A DNA stretch of 64,000 bases from Rhodococcus sp. 105337 (GCF_012844225.1 NZ_JABAGQ010000003.1:186001-250000); one strand, 5' to 3'. Shown: positions 7,772-16,414, counted from the stretch's first letter. Notes: generated from the letters alone by a model not told the origin. Made by a program: numbers and translations.

Positions 7772-8832
7772 TCTCGCCTCCGCCCGACCCGGCCCTGATG
7801 CTCGACGTCGACGAGCTGACCCCGGAGCGATTGGGGGCTGCCCTCGGAAGCGCGGTGCGCTCGGTACGGTCCGAGCCGATCGGGACCGGCCAGATCGGCC
7901 GGTGCCTGCGGCTCACGCTCACCGGCGACGAGATACCGGCCTCGATCGTGGCAAAACTTCCCGCGGCCGATCCGGGAACACGAGCGATGCTGGCCGGCGC
8001 CTACCGTGGCGAAGTCCGGTTCTACACCGACATCGCAGACTCGGTGTCGGTCTGCGTGCCGGTCTGCTATTACGCCGCACTCGGCGACGGCGGCGATTTC
8101 ACGCTGCTGCTCGAAGATCTCGCGCCCGCACAGCAGGGCGACCAGGTCGCCGGCTGCACCCCGGCGCAGGCGCACGACGCGGTGCGCAACCTCGCAGGTC
8201 TGCACGGGCCCCGCTGGTGCGACCCGACCCTCCTGGAACTGTCGTGGGTCGGCCGGACCGGCCAGGACGAAGCGCAGGTGCTCGCCGAACTCTACGGCCC
8301 GGCGCTGGAGACGTTCGCGCACGATCTGGGTGAACACGTCTCGAGTCGAGATCGCGCCACACTGCGCGACTGCGTCGAGGTCACGGAGCGGTGGATCTGC
8401 GCACGACCGGAACGGTTCGCACTCGTGCACGGCGATTACAGGCTCGACAACCTCCTGTTCCCCCCGGTCCCGGACACGGGCGTGACCGCAGTGGATTGGC
8501 AGACACTCACAATCGGGCTTCCCGCCCGCGACCTCGCCTATTTCGTGAGCACCTCCCTGACCCCCGAATTGCGACGGGAGCACGAGTGCGACCTCGTGGC
8601 GACCTACCACCGGGCACTGCTCGGTCACGGAGTCGAGAAATACAGCCTGACGGACTGCTGGGACGACTACCGTTTCGCGATGCTCCAAGGCCCTCTGGTT
8701 GCTGTCTTCGGCTGCGCGTACGGCACTCGCACCGACCGTGGTGATCGGATGTTCGCAACGATGGTCGCCCGGGCGTGCACCGCGATCCGCGACCTCGACA
8801 GTCTCACCCTGGCGGCCCACACCTCCGGCTGA
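7768..8832 (+). CDS. APH/choline-kinase-like phosphotransferase
   Basis: 354 residues, aminoglycoside-phosphotransferase/ecdysteroid-kinase fold. Catalytic loop LVHGDYRLDN gives H221, D223 and N228; the metal-binding VDWQ gives D243. The N-lobe has the nucleotide-binding IVAKLP strand with K near residue 60. The ATG at 7768 overlaps the previous stop (ATGA); an in-frame ATG at 7756 is less likely. It probably phosphorylates a small hydroxylated compound. Relatives are frequent beside acyl-CoA dehydrogenase and catabolic genes, so antibiotic resistance is not implied. It is the last gene of the operon that starts at 3146. Confidence 0.85.
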   Translation: MISPPPDPALMLDVDELTPERLGAALGSAVRSVRSEPIGTGQIGRCLRLTLTGDEIPASIVAKLPAADPGTRAMLAGAYRGEVRFYTDIADSVSVCVPVCYYAALGDGGDFTLLLEDLAPAQQGDQVAGCTPAQAHDAVRNLAGLHGPRWCDPTLLELSWVGRTGQDEAQVLAELYGPALETFAHDLGEHVSSRDRATLRDCVEVTERWICARPERFALVHGDYRLDNLLFPPVPDTGVTAVDWQTLTIGLPARDLAYFVSTSLTPELRREHECDLVATYHRALLGHGVEKYSLTDCWDDYRFAMLQGPLVAVFGCAYGTRTDRGDRMFATMVARACTAIRDLDSLTLAAHTSG

Positions 8833-8848
8833 GGCAGCGTCTCGGTAA

Positions 8849-9556
<708 letters not shown>

Positions 9557-9572
9557 AGCAGCGGGGCGGCCG

Positions 9573-10670
9573 TCAGACCAGGACCGGGCAGTTCTCCGTG
9601 CAGCGGTCGGCACCCGCGACGTGCGTGGGTGCCGCCGCGTCCCGGAAGACCCCGTTTCCCCGTGTCGTCCGCGACAGTGCGTCGGCAGCCAGGATCACCG
9701 CCGCACTGGTCCACGAACTGACCTCGACCGGCCAGCGTTTACCGTCGCTGTAGACGAGGCCGGTCCAGTACGAGCCGTCGGGGTCACGGAGATGCTGCAT
9801 GGCAGCGAACAATTCGTGCGCACGCGCGCTGTCGCCCAGGCAGTCCAGCGCGAGGACCAGTTCGCAGGTCTCGGCGCCTGTCACCCACGGACGGTGGTCG
9901 ACGCAGCGAATTCCCAGGCGGTCGACGACGAAGTCCGACCAGCGTTCCCGGATCCGTTCGTGTGCGTCGGGTCCGCGGACGGCACCGCCGAGGATCGGGT
10001 AGTACCAATCCATCGAGAACTCCGGCTTGGGAGTGAACACCTCGGGGTGCCGTCGCACGGTGTGTCCCAGCCGGAACGACGCCACTTCCCATTCCGGCTG
10101 CGGGTCGCCGACGAACTCGGCGAGACGCATTCCGCACTGCAGGCTCTGGTGGATACTCGAACACCCGGTCAGCAGTGCTTCGTCGAACATGCCGCCCGCC
10201 CCGCGGGCCCAGGAGATCGAACCGTCCGGACGTTGCATGTCGACGACGAGATCGAGTGCTCGCCGGACGGTCGGCCACATGTGTTCGACGAAGTTGCGGT
10301 CGCCGGTGACCAGATGGTGGTGCCACACTCCCACCGCGATGTAGGCGGTGAAGTTGCTGTCGACGTCCTCGCCGTCGGCCACTCCCCGATCGAACCGGAC
10401 AGGCAACGACCCGTCGGGCCGCTGCGTGTCCCGGAGCCAGTGGAAAGCGGCATCCGCTTCGTCGCGCAAGCCCGTCACGGTCAGCGCCATCGCCGACTCG
10501 ACGTGATCCCACGGATCGGTGTGGCCGCCCGGAAACCACGGAATCGCGCCGGAAGACTCCTGCATCCGGGCGATGGCCCGCCCGGTCGCGAGGCACTGTT
10601 CCTGGGACAGCACCCCCGGCACGGAGGGAATCATCGGCAGGCTGGTATCACTGGGCGGCACCGGAAGCAC
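9573..10670 (-). CDS. Alpha/alpha-toroid protein (often labelled prenyltransferase-like)
   Basis: 365 residues from GTG 10670 (an ATG at 10634 is an alternative; neither has a good ribosome site). The protein is a series of helical hairpins with repeated RPDGSLP/RPDGSIS/DPDGSYW turns and Trp-rich helices (WDHVESAMAL, WTSAAVILAADAL). This is the alpha/alpha barrel seen in terpene cyclases, protein prenyltransferases and glycoside hydrolases of GH15/GH88 type. Databases often call relatives prenyltransferase, but no prenyl-binding or QW/DxDD signature is visible, so the function is open. It overlaps the upstream methyltransferase by 23 bases and is co-transcribed with it and the GT4 gene. Confidence 0.75.
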   Translation of the reverse strand: MLPVPPSDTSLPMIPSVPGVLSQEQCLATGRAIARMQESSGAIPWFPGGHTDPWDHVESAMALTVTGLRDEADAAFHWLRDTQRPDGSLPVRFDRGVADGEDVDSNFTAYIAVGVWHHHLVTGDRNFVEHMWPTVRRALDLVVDMQRPDGSISWARGAGGMFDEALLTGCSSIHQSLQCGMRLAEFVGDPQPEWEVASFRLGHTVRRHPEVFTPKPEFSMDWYYPILGGAVRGPDAHERIRERWSDFVVDRLGIRCVDHRPWVTGAETCELVLALDCLGDSARAHELFAAMQHLRDPDGSYWTGLVYSDGKRWPVEVSSWTSAAVILAADALSRTTRGNGVFRDAAAPTHVAGADRCTENCPVLV

Positions 10671-11379
10671 CCGGTTTGCGGAGGTAGAACACCACGCTCT
10701 TGCCGATGACCGGATCGAGCAACTTCTCGGCGGTCCTCGTGATCCACGGACCTTTCATCAGGTCCCACACCAGCATCCGGTGGTACGCCTTCGTCAGCGG
10801 GTTGTCGTTGTTGTCGACGCCCACAGCGCATTTGAGCCACCAGTACGGAGCGTGCAGGGCATGAGCGTGCCCGGTTCCCGACACCTTCAGACCGGCGGCA
10901 GTGAGCTTCGCCGCGAGTTCGTCTGCCTTGTAGATGCGCACGTGTCCGCCCTCGACTTCGTGGTACGCGTCGGACAGCGCCCAGCACACCTTCTCGGGGA
11001 ACCAGCGCGGCACCGTCACCGCGGCGACGCCGCCCGGCTTGAGCACCCGCACGAGCTCGGCGATGGCGCGTTCGTCCTCGGGCACGTGCTCGAGGACCTC
11101 CGAGATCAGAACGATGTCGAACGACGCGTCCTCGTACGGCAGTGCGAGCGCGTCACCGACCTCGGCGCGGGCGAGAGTTCCCTCGGGGACCTGGCCCTCG
11201 AGTTCCATGGCAACGAACATGTCGGCAACCGCCTTCATGTCGTCGGCACTGCGATCGAACGCCACCACATCCACGCCGCGTCGATACAACTCGAAGGAGT
11301 GCCGGCCGGCGCCTGCTCCGATATCGATGGCGCGTTGCCCGGGCTCGATCCCCAGCCGGTCGAAGTCGACGGTCAACAT
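10648..11379 (-). CDS. Class I SAM-dependent methyltransferase
   Basis: 243 residues, Methyltransf_11 type. Motif I DIGAGAG at 19-25, the acidic end of strand 2 in VVAFDRSADD, IVLISEVLEHVPED as motif II, and VLKPGGVAAVTVPRW as motif III. The C-terminal WWLKCAVGVDNNDNPLTKAYHRML cap is not found in ubiquinone-type enzymes and probably recognises the acceptor. The ATG at 11379 overlaps the glycosyltransferase stop (ATGA), and its 3' end overlaps the toroid-protein gene. The likely role is methylation of the glycan or lipid made by the adjacent GT4 enzyme; this is inference. Confidence 0.87.
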   Translation of the reverse strand: MLTVDFDRLGIEPGQRAIDIGAGAGRHSFELYRRGVDVVAFDRSADDMKAVADMFVAMELEGQVPEGTLARAEVGDALALPYEDASFDIVLISEVLEHVPEDERAIAELVRVLKPGGVAAVTVPRWFPEKVCWALSDAYHEVEGGHVRIYKADELAAKLTAAGLKVSGTGHAHALHAPYWWLKCAVGVDNNDNPLTKAYHRMLVWDLMKGPWITRTAEKLLDPVIGKSVVFYLRKPGASGAAQ

Positions 11380-12611
11380 CAGTTGGTCCTTCCTTCACGT
11401 GCGGCGATCGCCTGCTCGTACACGCTCGCGGTCTGTGCAGCCACCGCGGCCCAGCTGTACCGGTCGAGCACTCTCGCGCGGGCCTTCGCTCCGAGCTGCT
11501 CCCGTGCGCCGGGATCGTCGAACAGTCCGGCCAGCGCTCCCGCCAGTTGTGCTGCGTCTCCGGGCTCCACGAGGACGCCCGCGTCACCCACCACCTCGGG
11601 GATCGCTCCGGCGCGACTCGCCACCAGCGGTGTGCCACACGACATCGCTTCCACTGCCGGCAGCGAAAAGCCCTCGTAGAGTGAGGGAACCGCCGCGACT
11701 TCCGCAGATGCAAGCAGTGCCGCCAGCTCGGCGTCCTCGATTCCCGAGACCGTGCGCACCACGTCACCGATGGCAAGGGCGTCGATGAGCCGCTCGGTGG
11801 CCCCTCCCGGGGCCAGTTTCGAGACGAGGACGAGTTCGACCTCGCGCTCGGTTCGCAGTTTCGCGACGGCCTCGAGCAGCGTCGGCACTCCCTTGAGCGG
11901 AGCGTCGGCGCTCGCGACACACACGATCCTGCCCGCGACCCGGGGCGTCGACGGCGGTGCGAACAGTTCCGTGTTCACGCCGAGCGGGATCGTGTGGATC
12001 CGATCCGCCTCGATCCCGAACGCCGCACGGATGTCGTCGGCCGAGTTCGCCGACACCGTCAGCAGGGAGCCGATCTTCCGGGCCACCCGCTCCTGCATGC
12101 GGAGAAAGCCGTACCAGCGGCGCAAGGTGAGCTTCCGGCGCCAACTGCTCGCCGACGCAAGATCGAGTTCGCGATCGCGGGTGATCGGATGGTGGATCGT
12201 CGCGACGAGCGGGAAGTGCTCGGCGATCTTCAACAGCCCCGATCCGAGCGACTGGTTGTCGTGTACGACGTCGAAGTCGCCGAGCCGGGTGCGCAGAAGC
12301 CGGGCAGCACGCAGGCCGAACGTCCGGGGTTCCGGGAAGCCCGCCGTCCACATCGTCGCGACCTCGAGGACATCGATGAGATCGCGGTACTCACCGGGAC
12401 GGGGCGTACGGAACGGATCGTCGTCGCGATAGAGGTCGAGACTGGGGACCTTGGTGAGAGTCACCCACGGATCGAGTTCCGGATAGGGCTGACCGGAAAA
12501 CACCTCCACCGTGTGACCCTGCGCGACGAGTTCGCGGCTGAGATGCCGCACGTAGACCCCTTGGCCCCCACAGTGCGGCTTGCTCCGGTACGACAACAGA
12601 GCTATGCGCAC
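11379..12611 (-). CDS. GT4-family glycosyltransferase
   Basis: 410 residues from GTG 12611, chosen because GAGGTGG lies just before it and the protein then begins MRIALLSYRSKP. GT-B fold: N-terminal GGQGVYVRHLSREL acceptor/donor loop, central VSANSADDIRAAFG, and the GT4 signature E313-x7-E321 (EGFSLPAVE) followed by GTPLVASRAGAIPEVVGDAGVLV, which binds the nucleotide-sugar. It is cytosolic or membrane-peripheral. First gene of a three-gene operon with the methyltransferase and toroid protein, suggesting synthesis of a methylated glycoconjugate. The sugar donor and acceptor are unknown. Confidence 0.88.
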   Translation of the reverse strand: MRIALLSYRSKPHCGGQGVYVRHLSRELVAQGHTVEVFSGQPYPELDPWVTLTKVPSLDLYRDDDPFRTPRPGEYRDLIDVLEVATMWTAGFPEPRTFGLRAARLLRTRLGDFDVVHDNQSLGSGLLKIAEHFPLVATIHHPITRDRELDLASASSWRRKLTLRRWYGFLRMQERVARKIGSLLTVSANSADDIRAAFGIEADRIHTIPLGVNTELFAPPSTPRVAGRIVCVASADAPLKGVPTLLEAVAKLRTEREVELVLVSKLAPGGATERLIDALAIGDVVRTVSGIEDAELAALLASAEVAAVPSLYEGFSLPAVEAMSCGTPLVASRAGAIPEVVGDAGVLVEPGDAAQLAGALAGLFDDPGAREQLGAKARARVLDRYSWAAVAAQTASVYEQAIAAREGRTN

Positions 12612-12766
12612 ATTCCACCTCGGGTTGGTTCGAACGGACGTGGACCGGACGGACACCTGGCCGTCGGGCCGCGTAGAGCACCCTAGAACAAGTTCCGTCG
12701 TGTCACGATAGCGGCACGAACCGGATCGGACCGTCCGGCGGTATGCGAGTGGGACGGACGACGACA

Positions 12767-12806
12767 AGGCGAAGGCCCGGTATCCGTAGATACCGGGCCT
12801 TCGCCT
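12767..12806 (-). terminator. Strong hairpin terminator of the tRNA array
   Basis: An uninterrupted 18-bp stem (12767-12784 with 12789-12806) and a 4-base loop lie 4 bases past the 3' end of the last tRNA-Asp. There is no long T run, as is common in actinobacteria. It probably ends the tRNA transcript and may also insulate the glycosyltransferase promoter. Confidence 0.75.
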
Positions 12807-12810
12807 GATG

Positions 12811-12884
12811 CGACCCTGACGGGACTCGAACCCGCGACCTCCGCCGTGACAGGGCGGCGCGCTAACCAACTGCGCTACAGGGCC
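12811..12884 (-). tRNA. tRNA-Asp (GTC), copy 2
   Basis: 74-nt cloverleaf: acceptor GGCCCTG pairs with CAGGGTC, D-arm GCGC-AGTTGGTTA-GCGC, anticodon loop CTGTCAC with GTC, T-arm GGTTCGAGTC. CCA is not encoded. It differs from copy 1 (13093-13166) at one base, position 9 (A here, G there). Confidence 0.95.
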
Positions 12885-12890
12885 ATGAAA

Positions 12891-12940
12891 GAACCCCAAC
12901 GGGGTTCCCATAGCAGGACCCACCGCACGCGGTGGGTCCT
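12891..12940. other. Two inter-tRNA hairpins
   Basis: Between tRNA-Asp and tRNA-Phe lie a 7-bp stem (GAACCCC/GGGGTTC, 12891-12907) and a perfect 12-bp stem with a 2-base loop (12915-12926 with 12929-12940). They may be processing signals or an attenuating terminator within the tRNA operon. Function is not determined. Confidence 0.4.
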
Positions 12941-12979
12941 CGATATGTAATTGAGCGGTTGTCTGCCGGACAACCTCTG

Positions 12980-13053
12980 TGGCCAGGGCCGGGATCGAAC
13001 CGGCGACCTTCCGCTTTTCAGGCGGACGCTCGTACCAACTGAGCTACCTGGCC
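12980..13053 (-). tRNA. tRNA-Phe (GAA)
   Basis: 74-nt cloverleaf: acceptor GGCCAGG/CCTGGCC with A73, D-arm AGCTC-AGTTGGTAC-GAGC, anticodon loop CTGAAAA giving GAA, T-arm GGTTCGATCC. It lies between the two tRNA-Asp copies in one array. Confidence 0.95.
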
Positions 13054-13092
13054 GGACGGCACCCGAACCGAATGCCAATCGCTTGCGTTGAG

Positions 13093-13166
13093 CGACCCTG
13101 ACGGGACTCGAACCCGCGACCTCCGCCGTGACAGGGCGGCGCGCTAACCAACTGCGCCACAGGGCC
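13093..13166 (-). tRNA. tRNA-Asp (GTC), copy 1
   Basis: 74-nt cloverleaf identical to the copy at 12811-12884 except for G at position 9. Anticodon GTC in loop CTGTCAC. It is transcribed after tRNA-Glu and before tRNA-Phe. Confidence 0.95.
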
Positions 13167-13220
13167 ATACATATTCAGTTCTTTCACCAAAGTACTGCAC
13201 ACTTCGACATAATCGAAGCG

Positions 13221-13293
13221 TACCCCCTACGGGATTCGAACCCGCGCTACCGCCTTGAAAGGGCGGCGTCCTAGGCCGCTAGACGAAGGGGGC
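13221..13293 (-). tRNA. tRNA-Glu (TTC)
   Basis: 73-nt cloverleaf: acceptor GCCCCCT/AGGGGGT with A73, anticodon loop CTTTCAA giving TTC, T-arm GGTTCGAATCC. It is first in the Glu-Asp-Phe-Asp array, so the promoter should lie just above 13293 on the minus strand. Confidence 0.95.
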
Positions 13294-13402
13294 CCGATCG
13301 GATCTCTCCGAACCGCACCCTCAACGGGTTTGGCGTTTCCGTTGGGAGCTTGGACAGCTTATGCCACGGCATTCGAGAATCACAAATCGCCAGGTCACGC
13401 CA

Positions 13403-14052
13403 CTATTCGGTGTTCGGACGGGCACTCGGCCAGCCACGCTCGCGCCACCGCGCGAGCCAGTCCTCGGACGCTGTCGCTTCCAGGGGAATCTCGAGGCAGC
13501 TCTCGAACCGTGAGCGCACATCCACACCCGGCGCGGTGAGGTCGGCGAGATAGCGCTGGCCGGCGAGCGACGAACCGACGGCGCCGACGAACCGCCGCAG
13601 ATCCACGCCCGGCCGGAACAGCCCGAGTTTCTCGGCCTCCTCCGCCAGCCGGTAGCCGGCATGCCCCCACACGGAGGTTCCGCGCAACTCCGCCTCGTCG
13701 GCGAACTCCGGGTCGATGACGAGACGGAACTCAGCCGCGATGATGACATCGTTGTGGAGCGCCTCTCCCAAATCGCAGATCATCCCGTGGAGCCGCTCGA
13801 AGGGATCGAGCTCGGAAAAGCCGACCCACCTGTCGACGATGGCGCGGTAATGGTCGAGCCCCTCCTCGAGTACCGCGCGCGCAAGGTCTTCCTTCGACTT
13901 GAAGTGGAAGTACATCGCGCCCTTGGTGGCGCCCGAGTGCTCGAGGATCAGATTGATCGACGCCGCGGCAAATCCCCTCTTGGCGAATTCGGCGGCCGCC
14001 GATTCGACGATCGCGGCCCGAGTACGCCGGGCACGCTCCTGCTGTAGTGGCA
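13403..14052 (-). CDS. TetR-family regulator resembling gamma-butyrolactone receptors (ScbR/ArpA type)
   Basis: 216 residues from ATG 14052 (MPLQQERARR). A TTG start at 14083 with a G-rich upstream stretch is possible. The DNA-binding half reads QQERARRTRAAIVESA, then GFAAASINLILEHSGATKGAMYFHFKSKEDLARAV. The ERARRTR start and ATKGAMYFHFKSKE recognition region resemble autoregulator receptors of the ScbR/ArpA group. The ligand domain is more variable and does not prove butyrolactone binding. No AfsA-type synthase is visible nearby. Upstream there is an inverted repeat CAGTC/GACTG (about 14093-14110) that could be its own operator. It sits alone between tRNA genes. Confidence 0.8.
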
Positions 14053-14363
14053 TGGGGAATACAGCCTTCCGAGTACCGGTCAATTCCCCCCTTCAGTCAA
14101 CTTTAGACTGCTCCGGCACGTCAGGGGGCAGGTAGCCGGAGCGGGAGCACCCGTTCTCGCGGGACGGCCCGGGACGGCTTTCCGGCACTGCGCCCGAGAA
14201 CACACCGGGTGGTATTCTTTTTCCGGCTCGGGTGCGAAGCAGGGGGTGAGCACCCGAGCCGTTCTGCTTTCACCGGGTCCCGCGCACCACGGGAGGGTGT
14301 CGAAACCGGAGCCGAGCGTCCGATACCATCGAGACGCTCGATGTGGTTACATTGTGCGCCCAC
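14053..14363. other. Intergenic region between the TetR gene and tRNA-Lys
   Basis: No convincing gene. It holds the TetR promoter side with the CAGTC/GACTG dyad (about 14093-14110), and a perfect 11-bp inverted repeat GGCTCGGGTGC/GCACCCGAGCC (14225-14235 with 14250-14260) followed by a T-containing stretch. The latter may be a terminator or a structured leader. Near the tRNA-Lys end, TACATT (about 14348-14353) could be its -10 box. Confidence 0.4.
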
Positions 14364-14439
14364 GCCCCTATAGCTCAGTTGGTAGAGCTACGGACTTTTA
14401 ATCCGCAGGTCGTAGGTTCGAGCCCTACTGGGGGCACCA
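14364..14439 (+). tRNA. tRNA-Lys (TTT), CCA encoded
   Basis: Acceptor GCCCCTA/TGGGGGC, D-arm AGCTC-AGTTGGTA-GAGC, anticodon loop CTTTTAA giving TTT, T-arm GGTTCGAGCC, A73 and an encoded CCA at 14437-14439. The other tRNAs in this window lack encoded CCA. Confidence 0.95.
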
Positions 14440-14444
14440 CGCGC

Positions 14445-14485
14445 GACCCGGCGTTCGTTTCCGAACGCCGGGTCGTTTCGTTTTT
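14445..14485 (+). terminator. Rho-independent terminator of tRNA-Lys
   Basis: A 13-bp perfect stem (14445-14457 with 14462-14474), loop TTTC, then GTTTCGTTTTT. This is the most textbook-like terminator in the window. Confidence 0.88.
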
Positions 14486-14550
14486 CGTGGCGCCCGGAGC
14501 CGGAACAGCGTGCCCGTAACAAAAATCACGACGAAACGGATCAACGAGAC

Positions 14551-14991
14551 ATGAGAATTCGCGCTCTCGCGCTCGCACCTGCTCTGGTACTCCTTGCCGC
14601 ATGCGGAGGAGGGGGCAACACAGCAGAGTCCGGGTCCCCCGCCGGTGCCGGGTCCGAGGTCGACTGGAACTACATCCGCGCACAGCACAGCGACACGCTG
14701 GCGAACATCTCGTGCCTCAGCGATGCGACGTCGTCCGCTGTGGACTGCAACCGGGAGCGCTCCGAGAGCCTCGCCTCGCTACGCGCGGACGTCGAACGAC
14801 TCCCCGACGGTGCGTCGAAGAACGACATGCTCGGCAGCATCGACCACTGGGACGAGAAGTACGGCGAGTACACCGCCAAGGAATGCGTCGGCACCGTCGA
14901 CACGACCCTGCTCCCGTGTGCGCTCGACGAGAGCCTTCTCAACGTGAACATGCTGAGCATCGCGTCCGCCGCGAAGAACTCGGCAGGCTGA
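14551..14991 (+). CDS. Small secreted lipoprotein of unknown function
   Basis: 146 residues. Signal peptide 1-17 and lipobox LLAAC with lipidated C18, followed by a Gly-rich linker (GGGG). The mature part has four further cysteines (NISCLSD, AVDCNRE, AKECVGT, LLPCALD), enough for two disulfides. It has a helical middle (RSESLASLRADVERLPDGASKNDM) and no recognisable enzyme motif. It should be anchored to the outer face of the cytoplasmic membrane. Only a weak ribosome site (ACGAGA) is seen. It is a single gene after the tRNA-Lys terminator, facing the membrane protein at 15007. No family recognised. Confidence 0.75.
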   Translation: MRIRALALAPALVLLAACGGGGNTAESGSPAGAGSEVDWNYIRAQHSDTLANISCLSDATSSAVDCNRERSESLASLRADVERLPDGASKNDMLGSIDHWDEKYGEYTAKECVGTVDTTLLPCALDESLLNVNMLSIASAAKNSAG

Positions 14992-15006
14992 TCGGATACG
15001 GGGCGA

Positions 15007-15651
15007 TCAACTCCCGGATCGGTGAGCGCCCGGGGGTACGTCGTCCGGGCCGGTCCCCAGTTCCTGGGCAGCCCGGCGCCGCTCTTCTTCACGCTTTTCC
15101 TCGAGCCGCTGCCGCTCGAGATTCTCGCGCACGCGGTTGAGGTCGCGCCCCCGCTTGCGGTAGCGGTTGACGGCGACGAAAAAGATCACGCACGCCAGGG
15201 CCCCGACGATCGCGCCCACCAGTGACGCGCCCCGGAACCCCGGCGCGTCGACGTCGAGGATGCGCTCACCGGCGTGTGCGGCGTTGCTACCACCGAGCAC
15301 GATGCTCAGGGTCATGAGGTTGGGGAGCGCGATGACCAGCGCCGCCACGGCGAGCAGGATCTGGAGAACCCGGTGATGCTTCCATCGCCGGACCTGCCAG
15401 ATACAGGCGAACAGGACGAGCGGGATCGCGGTACAGAGAAGACCGAAAGACAGCCCCCACAGAATGCCGCGGGCGAATCCACCCTCCGCGAGGCCGGCGA
15501 TCCGTTGCGCCCACCATCTCGGGACGAATGCGGCGAGCACGAAATACGCAATGACGAGCACGGCCAGCGTGACGACGACGACGAGCGTCTTCTTCGCCCA
15601 CGGAGGCAAACCCTGCCGTGTCTCCTCCGACCGAATACTTGCGTCCGACAT
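15007..15651 (-). CDS. Four-TM membrane protein with a charged C-terminal tail
   Basis: 214 residues from ATG 15651, preceded by GGGAGGG. A short N-terminal cytoplasmic part with WAKK, then hydrophobic segments at about 22-43, 60-82, 92-115 and 140-160. The tail (RENLERQRLEEKREEERRRAAQEL) is a probable coiled coil, ending in a Pro/Gly-rich stretch. Relatives in Nocardiaceae are sometimes labelled permease, but no transporter motif can be pointed to. It is transcribed away from the membrane protein gene at 15823 and converges on the lipoprotein gene with a 15-base gap. Confidence 0.7.
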   Translation of the reverse strand: MSDASIRSEETRQGLPPWAKKTLVVVVTLAVLVIAYFVLAAFVPRWWAQRIAGLAEGGFARGILWGLSFGLLCTAIPLVLFACIWQVRRWKHHRVLQILLAVAALVIALPNLMTLSIVLGGSNAAHAGERILDVDAPGFRGASLVGAIVGALACVIFFVAVNRYRKRGRDLNRVRENLERQRLEEKREEERRRAAQELGTGPDDVPPGAHRSGS

Positions 15652-15822
15652 CGTGCGGCCCTCCCTGGGTCCTCGGTAGACGCGCCTCAGCCTACGGACC
15701 GGTCCGAGTCGTCGAACGTGAATCGGTCCGCCTGCGTTTCTATCCGGTGACCGAACGCTTCTTTGGATACGGTGAGTCCGCAAAACGAATTGTCTCGGTT
15801 CGTTTTCGTTTCAGGGGGGAAC

Positions 15823-16284
15823 ATGCGCAGTTTCGTGGACCTGGGCCTGTTTCTGGCCGCAGTCGCACTGGGTATCGGGGCGGTGCTGCCCGTCGTCGGA
15901 GGTGTACGCCCCACCCAGATCCCGTTGTCGGGATTGCGTGACGGGTTCGCGAGCGCGGATCTCGCCGGCATCGCTTCGCCCGGCTTGCCCCTCCACGAAT
16001 CTCTCGCGGTGCCACTGGCTGTCGCGGCCGTCCTGCTCCTCCTCGCGGCCTTGTTCGACTCCGTGATCACCGGATGGGTCGGAACGCTTCTGGGGATCGT
16101 CACGGCAGTCGCGTTCTGGGCGCAGATCTTCTCCGCGCACGGTGACTACGTGCAGGAGAACCGCCGGACCGCGCTCACCAACCAGAACGGCACGGTGTTG
16201 TTGCTGAGCGGCATCCTCGTGGCGTTGCTGTGCTGCCTGGTCGCGCTTCGTCGACCCCCCGGTGGCGCCGACTCGTTCGATTGA
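15823..16284 (+). CDS. Small four-TM membrane protein, unknown function
   Basis: 153 residues from ATG 15823, with an AGGGGGGA ribosome site. Predicted membrane segments: about 5-28 (VDLGLFLAAVALGIGAVLPVVGG), 60-80, 85-105 and 124-143, with a polar loop HGDYVQENRRTALTNQNG. No domain recognised. It may be co-transcribed with the DUF937 gene 130 bases downstream. Confidence 0.65.
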   Translation: MRSFVDLGLFLAAVALGIGAVLPVVGGVRPTQIPLSGLRDGFASADLAGIASPGLPLHESLAVPLAVAAVLLLLAALFDSVITGWVGTLLGIVTAVAFWAQIFSAHGDYVQENRRTALTNQNGTVLLLSGILVALLCCLVALRRPPGGADSFD

Positions 16285-16414
16285 CAGGTTGCCTGCCGGA
16301 TCGGCACCACCCGGCGGCCGGGCTCTCCCTGCGGTGCGGTTCGTAACGGCGGCAGTCGCTAATCTCGGCCGCACGGGCGGCCGCGACGGGACGCCCATGA
16401 CCAGGCAGGTGCTC

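Noticed and set aside
7768-8832. Aminoglycoside resistance kinase
   Set aside because: The fold matches, but the gene is the coupled last member of a catabolic operon and nothing points to an antibiotic substrate.
10648-10670. Overlap of the methyltransferase and toroid genes as a frameshift or fusion
   Set aside because: Both proteins are complete with proper ends; overlaps of this kind are normal in this window.
14225-14260. Riboswitch before tRNA-Lys
   Set aside because: Only one simple hairpin is visible and no known aptamer core can be recognised; kept as an unassigned inverted repeat.
12811-14439. tRNA genes as an integration site of a genomic island
   Set aside because: No integrase, no direct repeat of a tRNA 3' end and no foreign gene next to the tRNAs; the second tRNA-Asp is a full gene, not an att remnant.
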